A model generated the notes under the pieces. The model was not told where the DNA came from. It was given only the letters and a program-made list of their open reading frames with translations, and ran no database searches. From positions 62,001 through 126,000 of the forward strand of contig NZ_ATXP01000004.1 in NCBI RefSeq assembly GCF_000421745.1: a DNA stretch of 64,000 nucleotides, read 5' to 3'. The translations under genes were made by a program, and so were the position numbers. Below, piece by piece: positions 1 through 7,855 of the stretch. The stretch comes from Nesterenkonia alba DSM 19423. GTDB taxonomy: Bacteria > Actinomycetota > Actinomycetes > Actinomycetales > Micrococcaceae. Numbering within the stretch: the first letter of the stretch is position 1; every line of letters starts with the position of its first letter.

Positions 1-262
1 CGCCCCAGTAGGCCACCCAGCGGGGCTGGGTAATGTCGCCGTCCTCGTCGATGGTGGCCTCGATCTCCACATGCGGCCCGCCGGTGGTGAGCACCACGGA
101 GACCTGCCGGCGCATCACGACCTCCAGCGGCTCCTCATGCAGGGAGTCGATGGGGTCGTAGTCGTTGTGGGAGACGCCGGCGTCGAGGGCTTCGAAGATC
201 TCGGAGAAGGTCCTCTCGTTCGCGGTGATCTGGTCAGCCAGCTTGTCGTGCATTCCGGGCAT
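1..262 (-). CDS. Hypothetical protein, truncated by the window edge
   Basis: The reading frame stays open from an ATG at 262 to base 1, giving the first 87 residues of a longer protein. AAGGAG stands 7 bases before this ATG, so I prefer it to the in-frame ATG at 253. The visible part is acidic (starts MPGMHDKLADQ). It looks like a helical start followed by a beta-rich stretch (residues about 52-75) that includes VVMRRQVSVVLTTGGPHVEI. I do not recognise the family. It sits just downstream of the integrase on the same strand, so it is probably cargo of the same mobile island. The 200 bases between the two genes hold nothing I can name. Confidence 0.6.
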   Translation of the reverse strand, partial: MPGMHDKLADQITANERTFSEIFEALDAGVSHNDYDPIDSLHEEPLEVVMRRQVSVVLTTGGPHVEIEATIDEDGDITQPRWVAYWG

Positions 263-462
263 AGGGCAGCTCCTTCATTGGAAACAACAGATTCACGTCA
301 TTCCCGGTGCGCCGCCCTCGGCGCTCATGCCCTGCGGCTAGAAGAAGGGTTCAAGTGGAGTTACGCATACCCAGCGGTTCATCCTTCAGACACTTATGGC
401 CCTAGAAACTTAAGAGAGTTGAGACTTTGGATTATCGGCTTGAGAGGGCACTTCTCGCGTCC

Positions 463-1497
463 TCAGCTCTCCTCGTGAAAATCAGCGAAGGGGACGTCGA
501 GCTTGTCGGCAGCTTTGCGGCGAGCAGCGCGACCTCGACGGTCGTACCCAGCAGTCGTGGCGGGATTCTGGTGTCCCAAGATCTTCGACACCACGGACAG
601 GTCGGCACCGGAGTCCAGCAGGTCACCGGTGAAGGTGCGCCGCAGGTCATGCGGGGTGACGTCTTCGCCGTAGCGGCGGGCAACGACCTGGGCCACGGTG
701 TTGGTAGACATACGATTGCCGGTCAGGGCATATCGAGGCTTCATCTTGGACATCGGATTGAACAGCGGGCCGGCGTCGTCACCGCGGGCCTTCAGCCATG
801 TACGCACGGCGCGGCGAACACCGGGAGCCAGTGGCACATCGCGGACGACGCCACCCTTTCCCGTGACCACCATGGACTCCAAGTCAGTGTCGAGGTGGTC
901 GAGATCCACATCCACAGCTTCCTCCCGCCTGAGCCCGGCGCCCCCGAGTACGGCGATCAGGGCGGCGTCTCTGCGTGCGGTGATCGTACCGTCGGCAGCG
1001 AGGTCCTGGAAGACCTGCTCTGTGCGGGTGGCAGAGATATGTCCGCGAGATTGCTTCTCCTCGTCGCGGGGCAGCTTCTCGGGACGCACTGCGTTGAGCA
1101 TCGGGGTGGCCTCATTGTAGGTGAGCACCCCCGCATTGAGTGACTCCCGAATCACAGCACGCACAGCATCACGCATGGCGTTGCGAGTGGATGCTGAGTT
1201 CCAGGTGGAGGTGATTCCGCGATCCAGAGCTTCAAGGGCCTCGGTTGGCAGCGCAGACCAATCTGCGCTCCAGACATCCTTGGGATTGGTGATCCGGGAA
1301 TCGGTGGACATCACCACTCGGGCCAGACGTTCTAGACGGAGCTTAGCGGTGCTCGGGGTGCTATGAGCCACGGCCAGTGCCACAGTGCGGTGCACAGTGG
1401 CCGGCGTGAGCGCCCGGGCATCATCGAGAGCAGCTTCTACGGCATGTGCGGGCACACGCGGGGGTGTGGCCGGAGGGTCGTAGAGCTCGATGTCCAT
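463..1497 (-). CDS. Tyrosine recombinase / phage-type integrase
   Basis: A 344-residue site-specific recombinase, which would cut and rejoin DNA through a covalent phosphotyrosine to integrate or excise the element that carries it. The N-terminal part (about 30-140) fits a SAM-like core-binding domain. The catalytic domain shows the full set of active-site residues: R190 (GLRREE), K214 (TGKGG), H283 and R286 (HDLRR), H309 (LGHQ) and nucleophile Y318. It therefore looks active. Its start follows an AT-rich region with inverted repeats. The next genes upstream on the same strand are the PLD/AlbA_2/restriction operon, so it is the likely mobility gene of this island. No attachment-site pair could be found within the window. 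Confidence 0.93.
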   Translation of the reverse strand: MDIELYDPPATPPRVPAHAVEAALDDARALTPATVHRTVALAVAHSTPSTAKLRLERLARVVMSTDSRITNPKDVWSADWSALPTEALEALDRGITSTWNSASTRNAMRDAVRAVIRESLNAGVLTYNEATPMLNAVRPEKLPRDEEKQSRGHISATRTEQVFQDLAADGTITARRDAALIAVLGGAGLRREEAVDVDLDHLDTDLESMVVTGKGGVVRDVPLAPGVRRAVRTWLKARGDDAGPLFNPMSKMKPRYALTGNRMSTNTVAQVVARRYGEDVTPHDLRRTFTGDLLDSGADLSVVSKILGHQNPATTAGYDRRGRAARRKAADKLDVPFADFHEES

Positions 1498-1500
1498 ATT

Positions 1501-1547
1501 TATACTCTACGGCTAACGTATAGCGATAATCTATCTTATCGCTTATA
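1501..1547 (-). promoter_or_regulatory. AT-rich integrase promoter region with two inverted repeats
   Basis: Directly upstream of the integrase start. One repeat is TATAC-N12-GTATA (1501-1522). The next is GCGATAA-TCTATC-TTATCGC (1523-1542), which extends outward into TATA on both sides with one inserted base. The stretch is far richer in A+T than its surroundings. It is suitable for promoter melting and for an autoregulatory or excisionase-type site. Assignment as an operator is inference. Confidence 0.4.
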
Positions 1548-1629
1548 CATCAAGATGGGGAGAGTCGCTTGCCTTAGAAGTGAACCTCCTACTGAGACTG
1601 GAAGGTCTATCCGGCAGTTACATCTGACA

Positions 1630-2433
1630 TCACCCGGATTCAGAGGTGGCTTTGGGGCTTATGTTTCCCTCTTCGGTGGGGATCAGGGGCGTGGCTTTAT
1701 CCCATCTCTCCTTGATCCACAAGGACATATGCTCGGCAGCTAAGGCAGGCATCGGAGTGAGCACCGTGAGAGATTTCCGCCGACTCACGGAGTTTAGCGA
1801 GGTCCCCAGCGTCCATACGCGCCCGTCCTCGGCAAGGATCATACGATCGTGTATGCCTGGTGACATTCGAACTTGAACCCGAGGGGTATCGGCTTGCTCC
1901 AGGTATTTTGAGATCGAAGCACGCTTCTTAGGAGAAGAGCCGCGCTCACTATTGGTGACGAGCATGCGCCGCACGCTTGTGTGCTTTTCTAGATCCTTTA
2001 GCTCATTGACCTGAAGATGCGGGTCAACCAGTACCGCCTGCCCCATATCCGACAACTCGCCAAGAAGTGTGGGATATGCCACGGGGTCATCCGAATCCAG
2101 CACCACCACCTGCGATGAATCAGAATCGTCACTCTGGTCACCCCTAAGCAATGCTTTACCGAGTGGAGTCAGAGTAAGGCCGCCATCGCGGGTGCTTCTC
2201 AGCCATCGCATTCCCATCAACATGCGAGACATGGAATGTGCACTCCAATGAAACGCTTCGCTGTATGTCCAGGTGTCAGCGAACAGAGGGAAGTCTTCAA
2301 GTCTGACCAGGTGTGTCTGCCCTCCATGTTCTACCCAATCATCTAGCTCTGAGGGCTTGATTTGATAACCGCCTTGGGCTGCGGCGTTTACTAGTTCTAA
2401 GGATCCCCGCTGGAGATCCGTCAGGATTGCCAT
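1630..2433 (-). CDS. PLD-fold phosphodiesterase-like protein with N-terminal helical/winged-helix region
   Basis: A 267-residue protein. The ATG at 2433 is chosen because AAGGA precedes it by 7 bases; a GTG 18 bases upstream lacks this. Residues 1-100 look like a winged-helix DNA-binding or sensor region (TLTPLGKALL near 88-97). Residues 130-225 resemble one phospholipase D half-domain: a strand VLVDPH at 134-139, then IHDRMILAEDG (194-204), then GTSLN (210-214). The canonical HxKx4D is altered to H195-D-R197 with D203, as in the MIT-C-like and defence-linked PLD relatives, so catalysis is uncertain. It is the last gene of the restriction operon, 70 bases after the AlbA_2 gene. A role as effector or regulator in defence is inference. 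Confidence 0.6.
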   Translation of the reverse strand: MAILTDLQRGSLELVNAAAQGGYQIKPSELDDWVEHGGQTHLVRLEDFPLFADTWTYSEAFHWSAHSMSRMLMGMRWLRSTRDGGLTLTPLGKALLRGDQSDDSDSSQVVVLDSDDPVAYPTLLGELSDMGQAVLVDPHLQVNELKDLEKHTSVRRMLVTNSERGSSPKKRASISKYLEQADTPRVQVRMSPGIHDRMILAEDGRVWTLGTSLNSVSRRKSLTVLTPMPALAAEHMSLWIKERWDKATPLIPTEEGNISPKATSESG

Positions 2434-2503
2434 AGAAGAATCCTTCCACACAAGAAAGGTAGGTAAGCATCTTTTTCTTTTTCTAGCCAGCAGTTAGGGA
2501 AGA

Positions 2504-3739
2504 TCACGAGTGCACCGGCCTCATGATCTTCAAGTGTGTTAACCCACCCTGATTGATGCAGTCTTCGGCTAGTTCGCGCACTCGGAGGTGAAACTCAGTG
2601 TCTGTCGACCTAGCGTCCACGCTGCTTTCCACGGGTGTGTACTGGTTCATCGGTGTCGAATTTCCCTCATAGGGCGTGTCCCCAAGATTCGAGGTCGTCA
2701 CCATCACCATCGGCTCATTACCCTGCCACTCAACTCCAACTCGGAGTTCGTATTCACTAAGGTGGAGATGCTCTGCCGTAGCTCGCAGCAAAGCCATGAA
2801 GTCAGCGACAGCGGCTTCCATGGTGGTGCCCCAAAATTTATGGGGCGGAAAAATGTCTCGACTGGAGGACTCACCACCGAGCGCGGTGGCATATGCAACG
2901 CTACCGTCGTGCAAAATGCTGCCCCACGTCTCGTACGCATCCCCCCTGGCACGAGGATTAGCAGCGGCCACCCATCTTCTTAAACCTGGTCGAGGATGCA
3001 AGGCGTCGGCCTCATTGATTAGACGCAACACATGATAGGGAACGAACTTTTGGCCTATTGCAAATGCTCGCTGGGCAATGTCGTGGGCGTCCTGACGAGA
3101 GACTGAAGCCCCTAGGCGCGGGACTCTGGGGCGAGCGACTGCCACGAACCACGTTCGGTCTGAGGCGTTGCCATACGCTGACATTTCGCCGTAGAGGCGG
3201 TCCATGGCTTGAGATGCCTCCCGCCGCTGCTCAAATCGGCTTCGATACGCTGTTTCAATCTGGCGCTCACCCATCCACGCAGTGTCGGCGCCATTACGAA
3301 ATGGGGCAGAAAACTGATGCTTCTGCATCACTAGATGGGGGTTATCCAAACTCTCTGGAACTTCAACGACCACCGCCTTTGGGTGATCGTCGATGTAATG
3401 GATCGTCGCTCCCATCACGGGCGGCTGGATAGCGGAGAGCATAAGTTGCATCATGGTGCGCTCGTAGTGTTCGTCGAAGTTGCGGATACTCACTCTCCCA
3501 GTGGCTTTCTTCTGTGTCTCATCGACCCCATAGATGATGACGCCACCTCCGCTGTTGGCCATCGCAGCAACATCTTTAGGAAAGTCACTATTCTTGAGTT
3601 CACGAGCTTCGGGAAGTTGCTTCTTCCAATCGAGATCAGAGGATTCCTCAACGCCTTCGGAAACAGCCTGGTCGATGAGCTCTGTCGTTAGAGGAGCAGG
3701 TGGTTCGCCCAAAGCACGGTGCAAGGCTGTAAATGTCAT
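2504..3739 (-). CDS. Schlafen/AlbA_2 domain protein
   Basis: A 411-residue protein. The N-terminal 150 residues match the AlbA_2 (Schlafen core) fold: an acidic motif EESSDLDWKK (31-40), DVAAMANSGGGVIIYGVDE (56-74) and a later strand pair near VVVEVP. Proteins with this domain occur as ATP-binding regulators, as RNases and in phage-defence systems. The remaining 260 residues are not recognised and have no clear membrane segment. The start lies 17 bases after the stop of the restriction enzyme gene, with GGAGG 12 bases before the ATG, so the two are co-transcribed. Base composition is lower in GC than the core genome. Function as a defence accessory or nucleic-acid enzyme is inference from domain and neighbours. 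Confidence 0.7.
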   Translation of the reverse strand: MTFTALHRALGEPPAPLTTELIDQAVSEGVEESSDLDWKKQLPEARELKNSDFPKDVAAMANSGGGVIIYGVDETQKKATGRVSIRNFDEHYERTMMQLMLSAIQPPVMGATIHYIDDHPKAVVVEVPESLDNPHLVMQKHQFSAPFRNGADTAWMGERQIETAYRSRFEQRREASQAMDRLYGEMSAYGNASDRTWFVAVARPRVPRLGASVSRQDAHDIAQRAFAIGQKFVPYHVLRLINEADALHPRPGLRRWVAAANPRARGDAYETWGSILHDGSVAYATALGGESSSRDIFPPHKFWGTTMEAAVADFMALLRATAEHLHLSEYELRVGVEWQGNEPMVMVTTSNLGDTPYEGNSTPMNQYTPVESSVDARSTDTEFHLRVRELAEDCINQGGLTHLKIMRPVHS

Positions 3740-3756
3740 GATGGATCAAATCCTCC

Positions 3757-6609
3757 CTATTTGCCCACGGCGTTGGTCAGTGTTTGGTAGGCCGGGAAGA
3801 GAAGCTCAAGGCGCTGCTTGTCGCCAGCAAGACGGCGACTTGCTCCGAATAGCTTGTCCACCTCCGCGTCGAGCGCGTCGTGAGCCTTCTGCAGCGACTT
3901 ATGCCCACCCATGAGGTAAGGGTCGTACAAGTCCGCCAGAGATTGGTCAGGGCGTTCAGCCCGGGCTTCCAAGATCTTCTTCCCCGCGGCGATGAGCCGG
4001 CTCCGCGTCTGCTCGTCGAGCTCGGGCACCGGGAAAGTGTTCCAGGTCAGCTTGTTGGAGAAGCGAACGTCAGATTTGATACGTCCACCGATAGCTCTTT
4101 GCCAGGTGATGAACATCGAAGAGGAAACGAGAGCAAAGAGTAGTCCCTCTTTATCCGGAGCTAGGAAATTTGCATTACCGCAGATTACCTCGGGTCCGTA
4201 TCGAGCGGTGAGCCAATATCGGTATTTGACACTGACGTGACTAGGAATACAGAGGTAGGGGACATCGGGTTGCCGATTTTCGGTGAATAGATGTGGAGTA
4301 TTTGCCGCTTCTTGGGTCGGAATTTTTGGGCTCTTCAGACGCTCAGTACGTACTGCTTCTAGGCGCTCTTTGATTTCGGGAGAAGCTCTGAGGTCAGCGG
4401 GTGTGAGATCTTCAAGCCAGAGACACCAGCGATCAATATTGTGAAGCATCTCTTGAGCTCCGACGAATCGTCGAAGATATTTCGAAGCAATCGGGTCCTG
4501 CTCAAGTCCGTTTGTTCCATTTTTCGACTTGAAGACGAGATTTCCATCATCCGTGGGTTGTGAACCTTTGGTGACACTTGGCACAACTGGCGAGAGCGGC
4601 TGATTAGCCTTTCGTACCAGGATCCGAGGTCCGTCGATCAAGTATGCGTTGATGCCTTGGGTAACTTTTTGCAACTCTGGCTCGGAGTTTGGTTTTACGT
4701 AATTCCACATGCGTGGTTGGAATTCACTTTCCCGCGTGAACCCAACAATGACGCAATGAACACCTGCAGGTTGTCCCGGGGCCTCCGAATCCCACGTGAA
4801 GGAACGGTGTGCAAACTTAATGTCCCACCCTGTGTTGTACAAGGGCTGGAAGAGTGAAGGAACCGGGACCCCCTGCGTGATCGAGTTAGTAGCGACGAAC
4901 GCGAATTCCCCGGGCCTCTCCTGAAGGAGCTGTTTTGATTTGGCGAACCATCCGGTCACGTAGTCGAAATACCCGTCATAGTCTGTTCCCCAGACTCGGC
5001 GCAGGTCCTCAATCTGGCTTTCGCTTCTGTCGTTCTGTGGCACGAAGGGCGGATTCCCGAACACGTATGTGTTGCCCTCCGGTATCGGAAGCTCGGCTTT
5101 CCAGTTCAACTCTAGGGCGTTTCCGTGGATGATCTTAGCTGTGATGTTGATAGGAAGTCGGTCAGGAGCTTGCCCGGTTCTTTTGGCCAATAGTCGATTG
5201 GCCTGGTGGTCCACCAGGAACATCGCAGTCTCGGCGATCTTTGCCGGCCACCAGTTCAGCTCGAAGCCGTAGAACTTATCGATGGTCAGCATCTGGTCCA
5301 GCGTCGCATCCAGGGCCCCTGTGGTGGTGCCCTCACGCTTGCGGCGCTCATCGATCAGGTCCGTCTCGACAGCCCGGAGATGGGCGTAGGCGACGTTGAG
5401 GAAGTTGCCTGCACCGCAAGCAGGGTCAATGTAGATATTGGAGGCGATCTCCTGTTGGAGTCTGCGTAGATCTGCCACGGAGGTGGACTTGTTCCGGATC
5501 AGCCGTGCAGCCCTGTCACGATAGTCGTCCAGAAAGAGCGGGTTGAGCGTTTTAAGGATGTTCTTCTCGCTGGTGTAATGCTCTCCATCTCCCCGGCGAG
5601 CTTCTCTCGACTTCACGAGCTGGAACATCGCGCCGAAGATCGCTGGGCTAATGTTTGTCCACCTGAATCTGGCAGCATCCAGCAGCGCCTCTTTGAACTC
5701 AGGCGGGACGCTGTACCCAACCTTGAAGGTACCGTCGAACACTCCACCGTTGACGTAGCGGAATCGGGATTCTAGATCCGGGAGATTGCGCCAGAACTTG
5801 TGATTCTTCTCCGGATCGGTGTTGAGTAGGTCAAATAGCGCATCCAGGGAGGGGCCGAGATTCTTGGAGTTGATGGTCTCCAGCCACCGGTAGAACAGGT
5901 CCTGCTCCCACAGACCAGCGTCATCACCATAGAGCAGGAAGAGCAGCCGCGTCATCAGCACCGAAGCCAGCTCGGTATCATCGTCCTCATCCTCGGGAGT
6001 CGTAGGCGCGTCGTCGCCGACCTCCTCGTCGGCGTCCTCTCCGGCGAGGGTGTTGAAGAGGTTGGCCATGAGCTTGGCAGCCTCGATGGAGGCGTTCTCC
6101 TGCTCACGCTTGGTGAGGGTCTCGACCCCGGCGAAGAAGAGCAGCTGCTCCAGGTGATCGGGCACCTCATCGACGGTGAACCGCAGGGTCCAGGACTCAT
6201 CACCGAGGCGGTCGAGACGGAAGTTTTCGAAGTCGGTGGCGATGATGAACCGGGGCCACTCATGGGTGCCGACACTGCCACCGTTGAGGTAGTCGATGGC
6301 CTGGTCGTAGGCCGCGTCGAGGTCTTTGCCGAGACTCTTGGCCTCTCCGATGACCACGCCGGACCAGAAGAAGTCGATGAACCCAGCACCGCCGGTGGAG
6401 GCACGGTCAGCGTTGCGCTCGAAGACGTCAATGCGTTCGGGGTTGATGTCGAAGCAGCGCATGAGGGCAGACCAGAACTGCTGAGCATGGCGTTTCTCCG
6501 TGCCGGACTCGCTGCCATCCTCACGCCATGTGGCAATGCGCTCCTGCCAGTGTGCGGAAAAGTCGATCAGCCGGCGATGAATAGCCTCGCGGTCTACTAC
6601 CTCATTCAT
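3757..6609 (-). CDS. Type IIL/IIG restriction-modification enzyme, MmeI-like
   Basis: A 950-residue single-chain enzyme combining DNA cleavage and adenine methylation, as in the MmeI family. The N-terminal nuclease has the D-x9-E-x-K signature: D79, E89, K91 (IDFFWSGVVIGEAK). A helical spacer holds an acidic linker (about 192-213). The methyltransferase follows, with SAM motif DPACGAG (395-401) and catalytic NPPF (519-522), typical of N6-adenine methylases. The C-terminal third should hold the target-recognition domain and ends with a helical tail. Length matches the family (about 900-950). No separate specificity or endonuclease gene is needed. The DNA for about residues 620-830 is markedly poorer in GC (about 45-55% in sampled lines, against up to 70% in the N-terminal part). 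This suggests that the recognition region was exchanged. Confidence 0.9.
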   Translation of the reverse strand: MNEVVDREAIHRRLIDFSAHWQERIATWREDGSESGTEKRHAQQFWSALMRCFDINPERIDVFERNADRASTGGAGFIDFFWSGVVIGEAKSLGKDLDAAYDQAIDYLNGGSVGTHEWPRFIIATDFENFRLDRLGDESWTLRFTVDEVPDHLEQLLFFAGVETLTKREQENASIEAAKLMANLFNTLAGEDADEEVGDDAPTTPEDEDDDTELASVLMTRLLFLLYGDDAGLWEQDLFYRWLETINSKNLGPSLDALFDLLNTDPEKNHKFWRNLPDLESRFRYVNGGVFDGTFKVGYSVPPEFKEALLDAARFRWTNISPAIFGAMFQLVKSREARRGDGEHYTSEKNILKTLNPLFLDDYRDRAARLIRNKSTSVADLRRLQQEIASNIYIDPACGAGNFLNVAYAHLRAVETDLIDERRKREGTTTGALDATLDQMLTIDKFYGFELNWWPAKIAETAMFLVDHQANRLLAKRTGQAPDRLPINITAKIIHGNALELNWKAELPIPEGNTYVFGNPPFVPQNDRSESQIEDLRRVWGTDYDGYFDYVTGWFAKSKQLLQERPGEFAFVATNSITQGVPVPSLFQPLYNTGWDIKFAHRSFTWDSEAPGQPAGVHCVIVGFTRESEFQPRMWNYVKPNSEPELQKVTQGINAYLIDGPRILVRKANQPLSPVVPSVTKGSQPTDDGNLVFKSKNGTNGLEQDPIASKYLRRFVGAQEMLHNIDRWCLWLEDLTPADLRASPEIKERLEAVRTERLKSPKIPTQEAANTPHLFTENRQPDVPYLCIPSHVSVKYRYWLTARYGPEVICGNANFLAPDKEGLLFALVSSSMFITWQRAIGGRIKSDVRFSNKLTWNTFPVPELDEQTRSRLIAAGKKILEARAERPDQSLADLYDPYLMGGHKSLQKAHDALDAEVDKLFGASRRLAGDKQRLELLFPAYQTLTNAVGK

Positions 6610-6708
6610 ATGTGTCCCTCAGCAGTCAGTCAGAGTCTTAGATTCACCCTATGCGAGAGGAGGGACATACCGGCGGAACCGTTTCCCTCCGCTGTGCCCC
6701 TGGAAAGG

Positions 6709-6740
6709 AAAACCCCCGCACCGAATGGGTGCGGGGGTTT
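6709..6740 (-). terminator. Rho-independent terminator downstream of the 203-residue gene
   Basis: A perfect stem: AACCCCCGCACC (6711-6722), loop GAATG, GGTGCGGGGGTT (6728-6739), flanked by A and T runs on both sides. On the minus strand it lies 14 bases after the stop at 6754 and ends in TTTT. It also separates that gene from the restriction operon, which therefore needs its own promoter before 6609. Confidence 0.85.
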
Positions 6741-6753
6741 CTCGACGCGGTGC

Positions 6754-7365
6754 TCAGCTCTGCAGGATCTGACACGCCTCGTAGAAGGCGAAGGATGTCT
6801 GCGGGTCCAGCCCAGGAAGCAACTTGCCCAGGGCGCTGTCGAAGTCGTCGACGAAGCCCAGCAGGTGGAACACCAGCATCGCCACACGACGGCCATCAGC
6901 CGACATACCCTCGGGCGGCGCGATACGCAGCTCTCCCTCCGCGAGATTGCCTGGGATGGCGAAGTCGGTGTGGTCTGGGTCATCGAGGTCGGTGTGGACC
7001 AGCACTCGTGCGACCTCCGGATAGTACGGAGAGTGCATGAGTAGGTGCGCTGCGGCATGGTGCCGCCGGGCCCGGTCCTTGTCTCCCCACCGGGGCTGCA
7101 GCAGTCGCTCAGCCTCGGTCTTCTCAGCCACCAACGGTGCTACCCGGGCACGGCGGAAGTTCTCTGCCTCCTCGGTCCCGAGAATCAGTTCCAGCAGGTC
7201 GGAGTTCATCGTCAGCAGGAACTCCAGGTGGAGCTTGACCTCCTGTAGGCGCTGGACGACAAAGTCGTGGTTGACCGGGGCAGGGTAGATGCCTTCGAGC
7301 CGGTTGATCTCAGTGCGGATGTACTGCTCAGCAGCACGGGACAGAACGATGGTCCTGGTGGTCAT
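6754..7365 (-). CDS. Hypothetical protein, 203 residues
   Basis: The start at 7365 is chosen because GGAGG stands 5 bases before the ATG; upstream in-frame extension reads through low-quality sequence. The protein begins MTTRTIVLSRAAEQYI and is predicted to be mostly helical, with basic and acidic stretches and no signal peptide or membrane segment. A central segment (about 95-115) is histidine-rich (RRHHAAAHLLMH). I do not recognise a family. It is followed by a strong terminator, so it is a single-gene unit at the right edge of the island. An imperfect inverted repeat (GACACGCCCC...GGGGGTGTC, 7438-7461) lies upstream and could be a regulatory site. Confidence 0.6.
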   Translation of the reverse strand: MTTRTIVLSRAAEQYIRTEINRLEGIYPAPVNHDFVVQRLQEVKLHLEFLLTMNSDLLELILGTEEAENFRRARVAPLVAEKTEAERLLQPRWGDKDRARRHHAAAHLLMHSPYYPEVARVLVHTDLDDPDHTDFAIPGNLAEGELRIAPPEGMSADGRRVAMLVFHLLGFVDDFDSALGKLLPGLDPQTSFAFYEACQILQS

Positions 7366-7855
7366 AGCTACCTCCATTAGTCGGAATATCCAGCGATGCC
7401 CCGCGCCGCCGGTGGCGGCTGCATCTGGGCACAGCAGGACACGCCCCATGTAGGGGGTGTCAGCGGAGGTAGTGCTTAGCAACGTATCAGAATCAGATGC
7501 AGATCGGTGGTGCTGTTGATGAGCCGCCTCCCAACAGATTCCCAACAAACGCCCCACATTTCGGCTGAATCTCACCAGATCTCACATCACCAAAAACCCC
7601 GGAATCACAGGCCAAACTGGATGCCCCCTTACCCGGCTATACCCTGATACGGCTTCGAGCTGTACTTCTCCGTGTGACCTCTGTGGTCTGATTCAGGCCC
7701 GGAATAACGCGGCGGTGGGTTCCACGAGCTAGAAATCTCCCACGGGATTCCCACCACGTGGATCCTCTGTGAACGAGGCCCTGCGAGCGGTAAGCAGTTT
7801 TTCTGCCTTGCCGCCCGCAGGGCCTCGTGTCGTCATTGTCGGTTCAATCGTCGGC
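7366..7855. other. 490-base non-coding stretch at the island/core junction
   Basis: No supported gene in either strand. It contains the promoter region of the 203-residue gene with the imperfect inverted repeat at 7438-7461, an AT-richer segment around 7530-7620 with the near-repeat CCCAACAGATTCCCAACA, and the long hairpin at 7773-7828. No tRNA gene and no copy of sequences flanking the integrase were seen, so I cannot mark an attachment site here. Confidence 0.5.
7773..7828 (-). terminator. Long hairpin downstream of the MMPL gene
   Basis: Outer arms ACGAGGCCCTGCG (7773-7785) and CGCAGGGCCTCGT (7816-7828) are perfectly complementary. The inner part GCGGTAAGCAG / CTGCCTTGCCGC can continue the stem imperfectly around a TTTTT loop. 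It lies 27 bases after the MMPL stop on the minus strand. No U-run follows the stem, so it may act as a 3' stabilising or Rho-assisted element rather than a classic terminator. Confidence 0.55.

Noticed and set aside
6754-7575. Longer 273-codon version of the unknown gene
   Set aside because: The extension has no ribosome-binding site and crosses an inverted repeat; GGAGG before the ATG at 7365 supports the shorter form.
7366-7855. tRNA gene or attachment site at the right edge of the island
   Set aside because: No cloverleaf or T-loop sequence was recognised and no repeat of the integrase flank was found.
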